From: Inhella proteolytica | GTDB lineage: Bacteria; Pseudomonadota; Gammaproteobacteria; Burkholderiales; Burkholderiaceae_C | Length of the DNA stretch: 64,000 nt | Assembly: GCF_016093275.1 (NCBI RefSeq) | Contig: NZ_JAEDAK010000009.1 | Location: forward strand, 155,401-219,400 | Direction of reading: 5' to 3' | Shown here: piece after piece, positions 9,369-17,797 of the stretch | Numbering within the stretch: position 1 is the stretch's first letter | How the letters are laid out: each line of letters begins with the position of its first letter | The notes under the pieces: model-generated | What the model was told of the DNA's origin: nothing | The model's input: the letters and a program-made list of their open reading frames with translations, nothing else | Database searches by the model: none | Translations under genes and position numbers: made by a program

Positions 9369-10246
9369 CAGCCGGTCAAGCGTTCCAGCGCCTTGCGATA
9401 GGTGGCGGCGGTCTGCTCGATCACGGCCGCCGGCAGCGCCGGCGCGGGCGCGGTCTTGTTCCAGGGCTGGGCCTCCAGCCAGTCGCGCACGAACTGCTTG
9501 TCGTAGCTGGGCGGGTTGGCGCCCACGGCGTAGCCCTCAACCGGCCAGTAGCGCGAAGAGTCGGGCGTCAGCACCTCATCCATCAGGGTCAGCGTGCCGT
9601 TGGCGTCCAGGCCGAACTCGAACTTGGTGTCGGCAATGATGATGCCGCGCGTCAGCGCGTACTCGGCCGCCTGCTGGTACAGCGCAATGGCGGTGGCACG
9701 CACCTTCTCGGCCAGCTCGCGGCCGATCAGCCCGACGCAGCGCTCGAAGTCGATGTTCTCGTCGTGCTCGCCCACATCGGCCTTGGTGGCCGGCGTGAAG
9801 ATGGGCTCGGGCAGCTTGGAGGCGTTCTGCAGACCGGCCGGCAGCGCCACCCCGCACACGCTCTGCGTGGCCTGGTACTCCTTCCAGCCCGAACCGGCCA
9901 GGTAGCCGCGCACCACGGCCTCGATGGGCAGGGGCTTGAGGCGCTTGACCAGCATGCTGCGGCCGCGCACCTGCTCGACCTCGTCGGCCGCCACCACCGA
10001 AAGCGGGTCCTCGCCCGTTAGGTGGTTCGGCACCACGTCCTTGAGCTTGTCGAACCAGAACAGCGCCATCTGCGTCAGCAGCTCGCCCTTGCCGGGGATG
10101 GGCTCGCCCATCACGACGTCGAAGGCCGACAGGCGGTCACTGGCGACCATCAGGATGCGGTCTTCACCGACCGCGTAGTTGTCGCGCACCTTGCCACGGG
10201 CAAGCAAGGGCAGGGAGTGCAGAGAGGAGCTGAGCAGGGCATTCAT
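9368..10246 (-). CDS. purC: SAICAR synthetase
   Basis: PurC (292 residues) condenses CAIR with aspartate using ATP to form SAICAR in purine synthesis. Family features are the [10 protein letters not shown]-binding start (18-24), [12 protein letters not shown] (34-45), and the acidic active-site segment [16 protein letters not shown] near residue 210. The length fits the roughly 300-residue form common in betaproteobacteria. It begins 24 bases after the SWIM-protein stop and ends overlapping the TPR gene, so it sits inside a longer minus-strand run. Confidence 0.96.
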   Translation of the reverse strand: MNALLSSSLHSLPLLARGKVRDNYAVGEDRILMVASDRLSAFDVVMGEPIPGKGELLTQMALFWFDKLKDVVPNHLTGEDPLSVVAADEVEQVRGRSMLVKRLKPLPIEAVVRGYLAGSGWKEYQATQSVCGVALPAGLQNASKLPEPIFTPATKADVGEHDENIDFERCVGLIGRELAEKVRATAIALYQQAAEYALTRGIIIADTKFEFGLDANGTLTLMDEVLTPDSSRYWPVEGYAVGANPPSYDKQFVRDWLEAQPWNKTAPAPALPAAVIEQTAATYRKALERLTG

Positions 10247-10270
10247 GGCGCGGGATTGTCGCCGCGGCGC

Positions 10271-11980
10271 TCAGAGCATCGGCAGGCCTTCGATGAAGTG
10301 CCGCTTGGCGCGGTACTCCACCCGCAGCCAGGCCAGCCAGAGCCGGGCGGCTTCGGGTTCCAGCACCTGCAGCGCCTGACGCACCAGGCGCAGCGGCTGG
10401 GCGTAGGGGGATTTGGTGGCGCGCATGGAGCGGGTCAGCAACTCCTTGAAGATCTGCGCCGCCGCGTCGCGGTGCTCGGTCGGCAGCAACTGCGCCAGGC
10501 GCAGCAGCGCCGTCTCGCCCACCGCTCGCGGCGTCTGCAGCCAGCGCAGGGCGCTGGCCCAGTCGCCTTCGTCGGTCCAGAGCGTCAGCATCAGGTTCGC
10601 CACCTCGCTTTCGCGCCAGCCGGTGGCGCCGGCCAGGCGCTGCTCCAGCTCGCGCCAGACCCGCTCGCGCTCGGCCGCACGGGGCTGGCCGGCAGCTTCG
10701 GCGGCCTGCAGCAGGGCCTGGTAGCGCGCGCTGTCGGGCTGGCGATCGAACAGCTCGCGGTAGAGCTGCAGCACCTGCTCGTCCCAGCCGTCGCGGCGGT
10801 AGAAGCCGATCAGCAGCTCGGTCAGTTCGGCCGCCTGCGGGTGCGCGCGGTGCGCAGCTTCGGCGGCCTGCAGGGCCTCGCGCGCGCGGCCGGCGGCCTG
10901 CAGGGTCTCGATCAGCTCACGATGGTCGGTCCAGGCCTGCAGCCGGGCGCGCAGCACGCGCAGCGCTTCCTCCCAATCCTGCACGGCGCGCAAGTGCCGC
11001 AGGTAGTGGCGACGCGCCGGCGTAGCGGTGGCGTCTGGATCCACCTCCCAGCGCTCGCGCAGCAGGCGCAGCAGGCGTTCGCGCGCGGTGGGGCCCAGCG
11101 CCACCAGGGCGGCGTTGACGGGCAGGTAACCGCAGTCATCGGCATCGAGCAGCTTCAGATAGCGCTCGGCGTACGCAGCCGGTGGCGGCCCAGCGGCCTG
11201 CAGCGCAGCCACCCAGAGCTCGCCCACCTGCACGATCAGCTGCTGAATCTCGCCATTCGAGTCGTCGGCCGCATCCAGCAGCTTCCACAACTTGAGCCAG
11301 GCGTGCTCGGCCGCCCCGAGGCCGAGCGCGGCGTCGCGCGCCGTCCAGCCGGCCAGCAGGCCGAGCACGCTTTCCGCCTTGCGCACATAGGCGCTGACCT
11401 GGCGCCAATCCCACAGCTCGCGCGGCGCGGCCAGCACGGTGGTGACGACCTTTTTGGCCTGAGCCAGGTCTTCGACCGGCGTGGCGGCCTGCTGCCAGAG
11501 CTGCAGCTCCTTACGCAGCTCGGGCAGGCGCGCAGCCCAACGCAGCAGGCGCTCCGCCAGCTCGGCGGCGGGCTGCTGGCGCACGAAACGGGCCCAATCG
11601 GGCTCGGCGGCCGGCTTGACCGAGGGTTCGGTGGCGGGTTCCGGTCCGCTCATGGCCCCCGCCAGCGCCTCGCCGCCCAGATGCCGGCGCCAAGCCAAGG
11701 CCAGCGCCGCCTGGTGCTTGCAGGCTTGGCCACCTGCGGCATGCGGGCAGTCGCAATCGCCACGCAAGGCGCCGCCCGGGCTATGGGTCAGGCTGACGCG
11801 GTACAGCGCCCACCCTTGCACGCGCCCCTGCGCGGCGCTGACGGCCCCTTGTTGAGCGCATTCGAAATCGCACACATGGGCCAGCAGGGCCGTGCCGCGC
11901 TCCAGCACCGCCGCCGTCCAGCGGCGCGCCAGGGCCGGGTCGCCAAGCGCTTCCAGCAAGGCGGCGGACGCAGGCACCAT
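10271..11980 (-). CDS. SWIM zinc-finger protein with helical repeat body
   Basis: A 569-residue protein. Near the N-terminus is a SWIM-type zinc ligand set: C76-x-C78, then C87-x-H89 in QACKH. SWIM domains bind zinc and are found in DNA- or protein-binding proteins. The rest (about 150-569) is helical, with TPR-like repeats rich in Trp, Leu and Arg. I chose the ATG at 11980 because it overlaps the TGA of the upstream DUF3667 gene (TGATG). The frame stays open about 320 bases further upstream, but that part would lie entirely inside the neighbour. Confidence 0.72.
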   Translation of the reverse strand: MVPASAALLEALGDPALARRWTAAVLERGTALLAHVCDFECAQQGAVSAAQGRVQGWALYRVSLTHSPGGALRGDCDCPHAAGGQACKHQAALALAWRRHLGGEALAGAMSGPEPATEPSVKPAAEPDWARFVRQQPAAELAERLLRWAARLPELRKELQLWQQAATPVEDLAQAKKVVTTVLAAPRELWDWRQVSAYVRKAESVLGLLAGWTARDAALGLGAAEHAWLKLWKLLDAADDSNGEIQQLIVQVGELWVAALQAAGPPPAAYAERYLKLLDADDCGYLPVNAALVALGPTARERLLRLLRERWEVDPDATATPARRHYLRHLRAVQDWEEALRVLRARLQAWTDHRELIETLQAAGRAREALQAAEAAHRAHPQAAELTELLIGFYRRDGWDEQVLQLYRELFDRQPDSARYQALLQAAEAAGQPRAAERERVWRELEQRLAGATGWRESEVANLMLTLWTDEGDWASALRWLQTPRAVGETALLRLAQLLPTEHRDAAAQIFKELLTRSMRATKSPYAQPLRLVRQALQVLEPEAARLWLAWLRVEYRAKRHFIEGLPML

Positions 11981-12951
11981 CAGGTCAGCGCCCCCACCAG
12001 CGCCAGCAGCACGAAGCCCAGCATCAACAAGAGCAGGTGCAGGAAGCAGAGCAAGGTCGCGCGCAACAAGGTCTTCCACCACGCCCCGTCGTACACGCGC
12101 TTGAGCGCCAGCACCGGATAGGCGTTGCCCCACAGCACCGCGAAGGTCACCGCCGTCCAGTGCGGCAACTGGGCCAGCAGCAGCACGCCATACCAGGCGG
12201 CGTGCAAATGCATCGCGAACACGAAGTGCGCGCCAAAGGGCTGGCGCCGATTTCGGTACAGCAGCGCCAGCAGGCCGGCGTAGAAGGGCAGGCTGCACAG
12301 CACCGCATAGGGCGCCAGGGCCAGCATGCGGGCGCCGAGGCGGCGGGACTCCGCCTTGGGATCGGCCTTGAAGCGCGCCTGGGAACGCTCCATCGCTCGT
12401 GCGACCGGGCCTGGCATCGCCTTGGTGAGTTCAGAGAGGGAGGCGTCGTCGCCCTTCCCATTGCCCCCCTGACTCTCGTTCGCCTTCGCATCGCTCGCCC
12501 GCTGCCGTGCGTATTCAGCCTTTGCCTTGGCAACGGGGTCGAGAGACTCAGGACCACGCCCGGTGGCTTCGGCGTCGTTGTCGGCGGCCGGTTCCGAGGC
12601 TGCCGTGGCCGGCCTGTCCCCGTCCAGCACCAGCAGGTCGTCTGAGGGTTCGATCTTGAGCACCAGGAAGAACACCAGACCCAGGGTCAGGATCAGCCGC
12701 AGCGGCAGCACATAGCGCTGCTTGCGCCCCGCCAGGTACTCGGCCGTCAGAAAGCCCGGCTTGGCCAGCAGCGCCCAGAGCGACTTCCACAGCTTGCCCT
12801 CGAAGGCCACGTAGTGCAGCAGGAACTCGTGCACGAACTCCCACAGCGAGGGTGGGTGGTCGAGCGTGTCTTGCCCACACTGCGAGCAGAACTTGTCCCA
12901 GGGGTGCAGGCGGTGGCCGCAGTTGGCACAGGAGGTATTGGCTTCGCTCAT
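11980..12951 (-). CDS. DUF3667-like zinc-ribbon membrane protein, copy B
   Basis: A 323-residue protein with an N-terminal zinc ribbon (CANCGH, then CSQCGQ, about residues 8-28), a conserved region including WEFVHEFLLHYVAFEGK, a first hydrophobic segment, a charged linker (about 115-200) and two or three C-terminal membrane segments. It resembles the DUF3667 family of unknown function. The gene directly upstream encodes a shorter paralogue with the same start (MSEA) and ribbon. ATG 12951 was preferred over the GTG two codons earlier because GAGGTGG lies just before it. The stop overlaps the SWIM gene. Confidence 0.7.
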   Translation of the reverse strand: MSEANTSCANCGHRLHPWDKFCSQCGQDTLDHPPSLWEFVHEFLLHYVAFEGKLWKSLWALLAKPGFLTAEYLAGRKQRYVLPLRLILTLGLVFFLVLKIEPSDDLLVLDGDRPATAASEPAADNDAEATGRGPESLDPVAKAKAEYARQRASDAKANESQGGNGKGDDASLSELTKAMPGPVARAMERSQARFKADPKAESRRLGARMLALAPYAVLCSLPFYAGLLALLYRNRRQPFGAHFVFAMHLHAAWYGVLLLAQLPHWTAVTFAVLWGNAYPVLALKRVYDGAWWKTLLRATLLCFLHLLLLMLGFVLLALVGALT

Positions 12952-12958
12952 GTCCACC

Positions 12959-13705
12959 TCAGTGCCGACTTGGCAGTTGCTGGATGGCGACTGGAATCAC
13001 CACCCCGATCAAGACGACCAGCCCATGCAGCAGACTGAGCAAGACGCTGCGGCTCGCGGCCACCCACCACGAGCAGCTATGCAGGCGGTGCAGGGCGATG
13101 GGTTGGTACACCAAGATTGCCAGCCAGGGCAGCACTTCGATCCAGTTCCAGATTCCCGGCAGCTTGTTCAGCGCGAGCGCCAGCGTGGCCGCAAGCAACC
13201 AGAACGCGTGCAAATGCAGGGCAAACACGAAGTGTTCCCCGTAGGCCCTGCGGCGGTCACGAAACACGCCGGCCAGCAGCCCCGCGTACAAGGGCAGGGC
13301 CAGCAGCAACGCTTTGGGCGCCCAGGCCAGCGCAGCGGCATCGAACGCCGCGGCGGCGGGGTCCTTGGCGCGTACCTGATCGAAGGGGCTGGCCGTGCCC
13401 AGCACGCCCAGCACGACGAAGAACAGCAGGCTGCAGCTCAGGAACAGGCGCAGCGGCAAGACCTGCCGCGCCCGGCGCCCCTCCAGATAGTCCAGGGTGA
13501 GCTGACCCGGCCGCAGCACCAGCTGCTTGAGGGAGTGCCACAGGGCCCCCTCCAGGGCCACGTAATGCCCCACCCACTCGTGCACGAACTCCCAGAAGCG
13601 GGGCTGGTGCAGGACCGCTGTCTGACCGCACTGGGCGCAGAAGCGATCGAGCACGCCGAAGCGGTGCCCGCAGTTGGGGCAGTGGCTGTTGCGCGCCTCG
13701 CTCAT
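12959..13705 (-). CDS. DUF3667-like zinc-ribbon membrane protein, copy A
   Basis: A 248-residue paralogue of the next gene: zinc ribbon CPNCGH/CAQCGQ, the WEFVHEWVGHYVALEG block, then four or so hydrophobic segments, without the long charged linker of copy B. A role in the membrane with a zinc-bound cytoplasmic head is inferred. The function of the family is not known to me. Its ATG overlaps the stop of the CAP gene (ATGA) and it ends 7 bases before copy B starts. Confidence 0.7.
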   Translation of the reverse strand: MSEARNSHCPNCGHRFGVLDRFCAQCGQTAVLHQPRFWEFVHEWVGHYVALEGALWHSLKQLVLRPGQLTLDYLEGRRARQVLPLRLFLSCSLLFFVVLGVLGTASPFDQVRAKDPAAAAFDAAALAWAPKALLLALPLYAGLLAGVFRDRRRAYGEHFVFALHLHAFWLLAATLALALNKLPGIWNWIEVLPWLAILVYQPIALHRLHSCSWWVAASRSVLLSLLHGLVVLIGVVIPVAIQQLPSRH

Positions 13706-14595
13706 GGCCGCGTCGGCTCGGCCGCCGTGTCAAAAGTCCAGCTGCGCTGGAGCTTCAGGGCCCCGGCCTCGCCCTCGAACTCGACGCGGTAACGACCGCC
13801 GGCCAGCAGGGGCAGGCGCGGCACCAGATAGGCCAGGTTTCGGTGCAGCTTCAGGTAGGGGTCGATTTCGGCATTCAGCAGCAGGGCCTCCACGGCGCGG
13901 CCGCTGGGCTCCTCGAAGAGCTCGAAGCGCAGCACCTTGAGGACGCGACCGGGGGGGGCGTAGACGGAGACCGGCATCCCGAACCGGTCCAGCCCGGCCG
14001 GGCGCGGCCGCTCGCAGCAGGCAAGCGCCGGGACGTTCTCCTGCGCCGGGCTGGGCCAGAGCAGCCAGTCCGGCGCGCCTTGGGGCGCGGCGCGGGCAGC
14101 GCCGAATTCCATCACCAGGCCCGGCTGATCGGACAGGCCGATGCCCAGATCGGCCGCGCGGGCCGACAGCAGGATGTGCCGGTGGTAGGGCCCGGAGAGC
14201 AATTGCATCAGGGCCGCGTCCACATCGGCGATGCCGACGACGAAGGCCTCGGCCACCACGCCGGCCTGGCCCAGGCCGTAGCCGTGGGCACGGGCACGGT
14301 CCCAGGGCATGCTGCCCAGGAAGCCTTGCTCCTCGCGCTGCTGGGCGTGGGTGGCGCGGCGGTGGCGGGCCAGGTGCTCGGCATGGGCCTGGGCGGCCTT
14401 GTCGAGCTGGGGCTGGCGCGCCAGCTCGCCCAGCCCCAGGCGGGTGCGTTCGCGGTTCAGGCTGTCCAGCACCCTCGGCGCGGCGTCCAGCCAGGCCTGA
14501 CGGACCTCGGGCAGGACGCCGTAGGCCGGGGCCGGTTCGGCATGGACCGCGGCAAGCGGCAACAGCAGGAGCAGGAGTTGGGCGATTCGGCGCAT
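13702..14595 (-). CDS. Secreted CAP-domain protein
   Basis: A 297-residue protein with an N-terminal signal peptide (MRRIAQLLLLLLPLAAVHA). The CAP/SCP (YkwD-like) domain spans about 30-165: NRERTRLGLGEL, AAQAHAEHLARH and a later YHRHILL segment match the family. The C-terminal 120 residues look like a beta-rich domain. CAP proteins are extracellular with varied roles (proteolysis, lipid binding), so no specific role can be given. It is the first gene of the minus-strand block reaching to 8244. The fba terminator lies just upstream. Confidence 0.72.
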   Translation of the reverse strand: MRRIAQLLLLLLPLAAVHAEPAPAYGVLPEVRQAWLDAAPRVLDSLNRERTRLGLGELARQPQLDKAAQAHAEHLARHRRATHAQQREEQGFLGSMPWDRARAHGYGLGQAGVVAEAFVVGIADVDAALMQLLSGPYHRHILLSARAADLGIGLSDQPGLVMEFGAARAAPQGAPDWLLWPSPAQENVPALACCERPRPAGLDRFGMPVSVYAPPGRVLKVLRFELFEEPSGRAVEALLLNAEIDPYLKLHRNLAYLVPRLPLLAGGRYRVEFEGEAGALKLQRSWTFDTAAEPTRP

Positions 14596-14622
14596 GGGGC
14601 GCGAGTTTCGCCGCAGCCATGC

Positions 14623-14647
14623 AAAAGGGGCGCCGCGGCGCCCCTTT
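14623..14647 (-). terminator. Intrinsic terminator of fba
   Basis: A perfect palindrome GGGGCGCCGCGGCGCCCC, read on the minus strand, is followed by TTTT. It lies 20 bases after the fba stop and before the CAP gene, so it separates fba from the downstream block. Confidence 0.85.
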
Positions 14648-14666
14648 GAACAGTGGGAATACGGGT

Positions 14667-15731
14667 TCAGACCACGACCTGAGCCAGTTCGCCTTTGGCG
14701 TAGGCGGCGGCCATGTCCACCAGGCTGCGGTTGTTCTGCTTGCGGCCCTGGCCCTCGCAGCCGAACTGCAGGTAGCGCTGCTTGCAGATTTCCTGCGCGG
14801 CGGCGCGGGCGGGCTTGAGCCACTCGCGGGCGTCGAACTTGTCGGGGTTCTCGGCCAGGAACTTGCGCACTGCGCCGGTCATGGCCAGGCGGATGTCGGT
14901 GTCGATGTTGATCTTGCGCACGCCATGCTTGATGGCCTCCTGGATCTCCTCGACCGGCACGCCGTAGGTTTCCTTCATCTTGCCGCCGTACTGGTTGATG
15001 ACGGCCAGCAGTTCAGCGGGCACCGAGGACGAGCCATGCATCACCAGGTGGGTGTTGGGGATGCGCGCGTGGATTTCCTTGACGCGGCTGATCGCCAGGA
15101 TGTCACCCGTGGGCTTGCGGCTGAACTTGTAGGCGCCATGGCTGGTGCCAATGGCAATCGCCAGTGCGTCCAGCTGGGTGGCCTTGACGAACTGCGCGGC
15201 CTCTTCCGGGTCGGTCAGCATCTGCGCGTGGCTGAGCTTGCCCTCGGCGCCGATGCCGTCTTCCTCGCCGGCGTCACCGGTTTCCAGATTACCCAGGCAG
15301 CCCAGCTCGCCCTCGACCGAGACGCCCACCTTGTGCGCCATCTCGACCACGGCACGCGTGACCTCGACGTTGTAGGCGAAGTCGGCCGGGGTCTTGCCGT
15401 CGTCGCGCAGCGAGCCGTCCATCATCACGGAGCCAAAGCCCAGGTCGATGGCGCCCTGGCAGACCTTGGGGCTGGTGCCGTGGTCCTGGTGCATCACCAG
15501 CGGGATGTGCGGGTAGGCCTCGGTGGCGGCCTGGATCAGGTGCTTGATAAAGCTTTCGCCGGCGTATTTGCGGGCGCCGGCACTGGCCTGCAGGATCACC
15601 GGCGCGCCCACCTCGTCGGCGGCGGCCATCACGGCCTGCACCTGCTCCAGGTTGTTGACGTTGAAGGCCGGGATGCCATAGCCGTGCTCGGCGGCGTGGT
15701 CGAGCAGCTGGCGCATCGAAACGAGTGGCAT
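14667..15731 (-). CDS. fba: Class II fructose-bisphosphate aldolase
   Basis: A 354-residue zinc-dependent aldolase that interconverts fructose-1,6-bisphosphate with DHAP and glyceraldehyde-3-phosphate in glycolysis, gluconeogenesis and the Calvin cycle. Seen are HQDHG (H81, D83, H84), the [10 protein letters not shown] phosphate/zinc segment and NIDTD. The start [12 protein letters not shown] is typical of the CbbA/FbaA group in proteobacteria. It is transcribed alone: a strong terminator follows at 14623. Confidence 0.96.
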   Translation of the reverse strand: MPLVSMRQLLDHAAEHGYGIPAFNVNNLEQVQAVMAAADEVGAPVILQASAGARKYAGESFIKHLIQAATEAYPHIPLVMHQDHGTSPKVCQGAIDLGFGSVMMDGSLRDDGKTPADFAYNVEVTRAVVEMAHKVGVSVEGELGCLGNLETGDAGEEDGIGAEGKLSHAQMLTDPEEAAQFVKATQLDALAIAIGTSHGAYKFSRKPTGDILAISRVKEIHARIPNTHLVMHGSSSVPAELLAVINQYGGKMKETYGVPVEEIQEAIKHGVRKINIDTDIRLAMTGAVRKFLAENPDKFDAREWLKPARAAAQEICKQRYLQFGCEGQGRKQNNRSLVDMAAAYAKGELAQVVV

Positions 15732-15815
15732 GGGGAAGTCCTTGGAAGAGTGGAGGAATCCTGGGGAAGCCGGCTCGCAGGCTGCGCTGTAACCGCTTCG
15801 TAACTGGGCGAGATT

Positions 15816-17084
15816 CTACGGAGCGGGCTGCAACTGGGCGGGCCGGCCGGGCAGGTTCAGGCGCGGCCGCAGAGGCTCGCAGCGGCTCAGCACCTGGCCG
15901 CCGCGCACCACCGCCAGGCGCGGCGCACGCGTGCGCAGGGCCTCGATCGGATCGCGCGCCTGCAACAGCACGAAATCGGCCGGCGCCCCCGGCTGCAAGG
16001 TGTGCTCGGGCCGGCCCAGCAGGCGGGCGGGCGTGCGGGTCACCGCGTCGAAGCAGGCGCGCATGCCGGCCTGCGAGCTCAGCTGGGCCACATGCAGGCC
16101 CATATGCGCCACCTCCAGCAGGTCCGCGCTGCCCAGCGGGTACCAGGGGTCGAGCACGCAGTCCTGCCCGAAGGCCACCGGCACACCGGCGGCCAGCAGC
16201 TCGGGCACGCGCGTCATGCCGCGGCGCTTTGGGTAGCTGTCGTAGCGGCCCTGCAGCAGGATGTTGATCAAGGGGTTGGCGACGACGCTGAGCTGCGCCT
16301 CGGCCATCAGCCCGATCAGGCGCGCCGCATAGGCGTTGTCCATGCTGTGCAGCGAGCACAAATGCGAGGCCGTGACGCGCCCCTGCAGGCCCAGGCGCAG
16401 GGTCTCGGCGGCCAGGGTCTCGACATGGCGGGAGTTCGGGTCGTCGGTCTCGTCGCAGTGCAGGTCCATGCCCAGCCCGCGCTCGGCCGCCAGTTCGCAC
16501 AGCAGGCGGATGCTCTGCGCCCCCTCCGCCGCGCTGCGCTCGTGGTGCGGAATGCCGCCGATCAGGTCCACGCCCAGCTCCAGGGCCTGCTTCAGCTGCC
16601 CCAGCGTGCCGGGGTGGCGCAGCAGGCCGTCTTGAGGAAAGGCCACCAGCTGCAGATCAAGGTAAGGCCGCACGCGCTCGCGCACCTCCAGCAGCGCACG
16701 CACCGCCAGCAGGCGCGGGTCGCACACATCCACATGGCTGCGGATGGCCAGCACACCTTGCGCCACGGCCAGATCGCAGAAGCGCAGCGCGCGCTCCACC
16801 ACCGCTTCGTGCGTCAGGCTGGGCTTGAGCTCACCCCAGAGCGCGATGCCCTCCAGCAGGGTGCCCGATTGGTTGACGCGCGGCTGGCCATGCGTGAGCG
16901 CGGAATCGAGATGGAAATGGGCATCGACGAAGGGCGGGCTGAGCAACTGCCCTTGCGCATCCAGGCACTCCACCCCAGCCGGCGCCGGCAGCTGTGGGCC
17001 GATGGCGGCGATGCGGCCCTGCTGCACCAGCAGGTCCAGGCCGGTCCGGCCATCGGGCAGCGAGACATTGCGCAACAGCAGCAT
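15816..17084 (-). CDS. Cytosine-deaminase-like amidohydrolase (CodA family)
   Basis: A 422-residue amidohydrolase clearly related to E. coli CodA along its whole length (VNQSGTLLEGI, VAFPQDG, PHHE, VTASH, YPKRRGMTRV, DPWYPLG). Metal and catalytic residues are present: H56 and H58 in DAHFHLD, H209 and E212 in HCDE, H241 and D308. The residue after D308 is Cys309, where E. coli has Asp314, and Q307 replaces the preceding His. Asp314 shapes the pyrimidine C5 pocket in CodA, so the substrate may be 5-substituted cytosine, isoguanine or another N-heterocycle. Start 17084 has GGAGG 8 bases upstream. It is divergent from the small gene at 17234. Confidence 0.82.
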   Translation of the reverse strand: MLLLRNVSLPDGRTGLDLLVQQGRIAAIGPQLPAPAGVECLDAQGQLLSPPFVDAHFHLDSALTHGQPRVNQSGTLLEGIALWGELKPSLTHEAVVERALRFCDLAVAQGVLAIRSHVDVCDPRLLAVRALLEVRERVRPYLDLQLVAFPQDGLLRHPGTLGQLKQALELGVDLIGGIPHHERSAAEGAQSIRLLCELAAERGLGMDLHCDETDDPNSRHVETLAAETLRLGLQGRVTASHLCSLHSMDNAYAARLIGLMAEAQLSVVANPLINILLQGRYDSYPKRRGMTRVPELLAAGVPVAFGQDCVLDPWYPLGSADLLEVAHMGLHVAQLSSQAGMRACFDAVTRTPARLLGRPEHTLQPGAPADFVLLQARDPIEALRTRAPRLAVVRGGQVLSRCEPLRPRLNLPGRPAQLQPAP

Positions 17085-17162
17085 GGCGGGCCTCCACATC
17101 GAATGAGCCGCGGAGTGTCGGCGCTGCCCGCCACCGCGCGCCAAGTCAACAACAAAAAACGC

Positions 17163-17192
17163 TTGCGCTTATGAATAAGCTTTATTTATCAT
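17163..17192 (+). promoter_or_regulatory. Candidate promoter with embedded inverted repeat
   Basis: TTGCGC (17163-17168), an 18-base spacer and TATCAT (17187-17192) form a sigma-70-like promoter in an AT-rich island that stands out from the GC-rich surroundings. The spacer contains the perfect inverted repeat CTTAT-GA-ATAAG (17168-17179), a possible operator. It lies between the divergent amidohydrolase (17084) and the small gene at 17234. Confidence 0.4.
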
Positions 17193-17233
17193 TCGCCACT
17201 CGTTTAGCTCACTTCCTTGATCAGGAGCCTTCC

Positions 17234-17419
17234 ATGCCGCAATTCACCTCGCCGCGCCCCAGTACCGGCACCGCCTTGCGCAAGCCGCGCAATCCCTGGG
17301 TCGCCCCCAGCCAGATGCGCAAGGCCGGTGCCCACCGCGCCGCCCATGCCCGTCAGGCCGCCCGTATCGAGCTGGCGCAGACCCTGCGCGAACTCTGGAG
17401 CCCACCCCGCCACGACTGA
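17234..17419 (+). CDS. Small basic protein, 61 residues
   Basis: A short, Arg/Ala/Pro-rich basic protein (starts MPQFTSPRPSTG; later LRKPRNPWVAPSQMRKAG). It has no membrane segment and no motif I recognise. The ATG at 17234 has AGGAG 6 bases upstream, which argues that it is real. An in-frame ATG at 17171 would add 21 residues but lies within the probable promoter. It is followed after 39 bases by another small gene, then a terminator, so the two probably form a bicistronic transcript. Confidence 0.6.
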   Translation: MPQFTSPRPSTGTALRKPRNPWVAPSQMRKAGAHRAAHARQAARIELAQTLRELWSPPRHD

Positions 17420-17458
17420 AAGTCTGAGCCGCAAGAAGCGGCCCAGCAGGAGAACACC

Positions 17459-17710
17459 ATGCACGCCATCGCACTCACTGCCCGCAGCGCCGGGCGCTCA
17501 CTCCCCCGCCAGCTCCTGATCCGTGCCCTGCACGCGGGGAGCCGCCACCTGGACCACCTGGCCGCCCAACTGGCCCAACCGGCCCAGCCGGCCGCTGCTG
17601 AACCCAGCGGCCACCTGGAATACCGGTTCGACCCGGCCACCGGCCAAGGCGCGCTCTACGAGGATGGCGTGCGCCGCTTCACCTTCCTGCAAGGTTTGGA
17701 GCGCCTGTAA
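17459..17710 (+). CDS. Small protein, 83 residues
   Basis: An 83-residue protein of unknown function. The N-terminal half is Ala/Leu/Arg-rich and probably helical; the C-terminal part (LEYRFDPATGQGALYEDG) looks like a short beta hairpin. There is no signal peptide or membrane segment. AGGAGA precedes the ATG. A strong terminator follows 18 bases after the TAA, marking the end of the unit begun at 17234. Confidence 0.6.
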   Translation: MHAIALTARSAGRSLPRQLLIRALHAGSRHLDHLAAQLAQPAQPAAAEPSGHLEYRFDPATGQGALYEDGVRRFTFLQGLERL

Positions 17711-17728
17711 TTCACGCAATCAAGCCGC

Positions 17729-17758
17729 AAAGGCCCGCTTCTGCGGGCCTTTGTTTTT
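17729..17758 (+). terminator. Intrinsic terminator after small-gene pair
   Basis: AAAGGCCCGC, a TTCT loop and GCGGGCCTTT form a 10-bp stem, followed by GTTTTT. It closes the transcript of the two small genes and precedes the HDOD gene. Confidence 0.9.
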
Positions 17759-17797
17759 GGGGCCGCTCCTATCATGGCCGGACTCCCGGGGTGCCTC

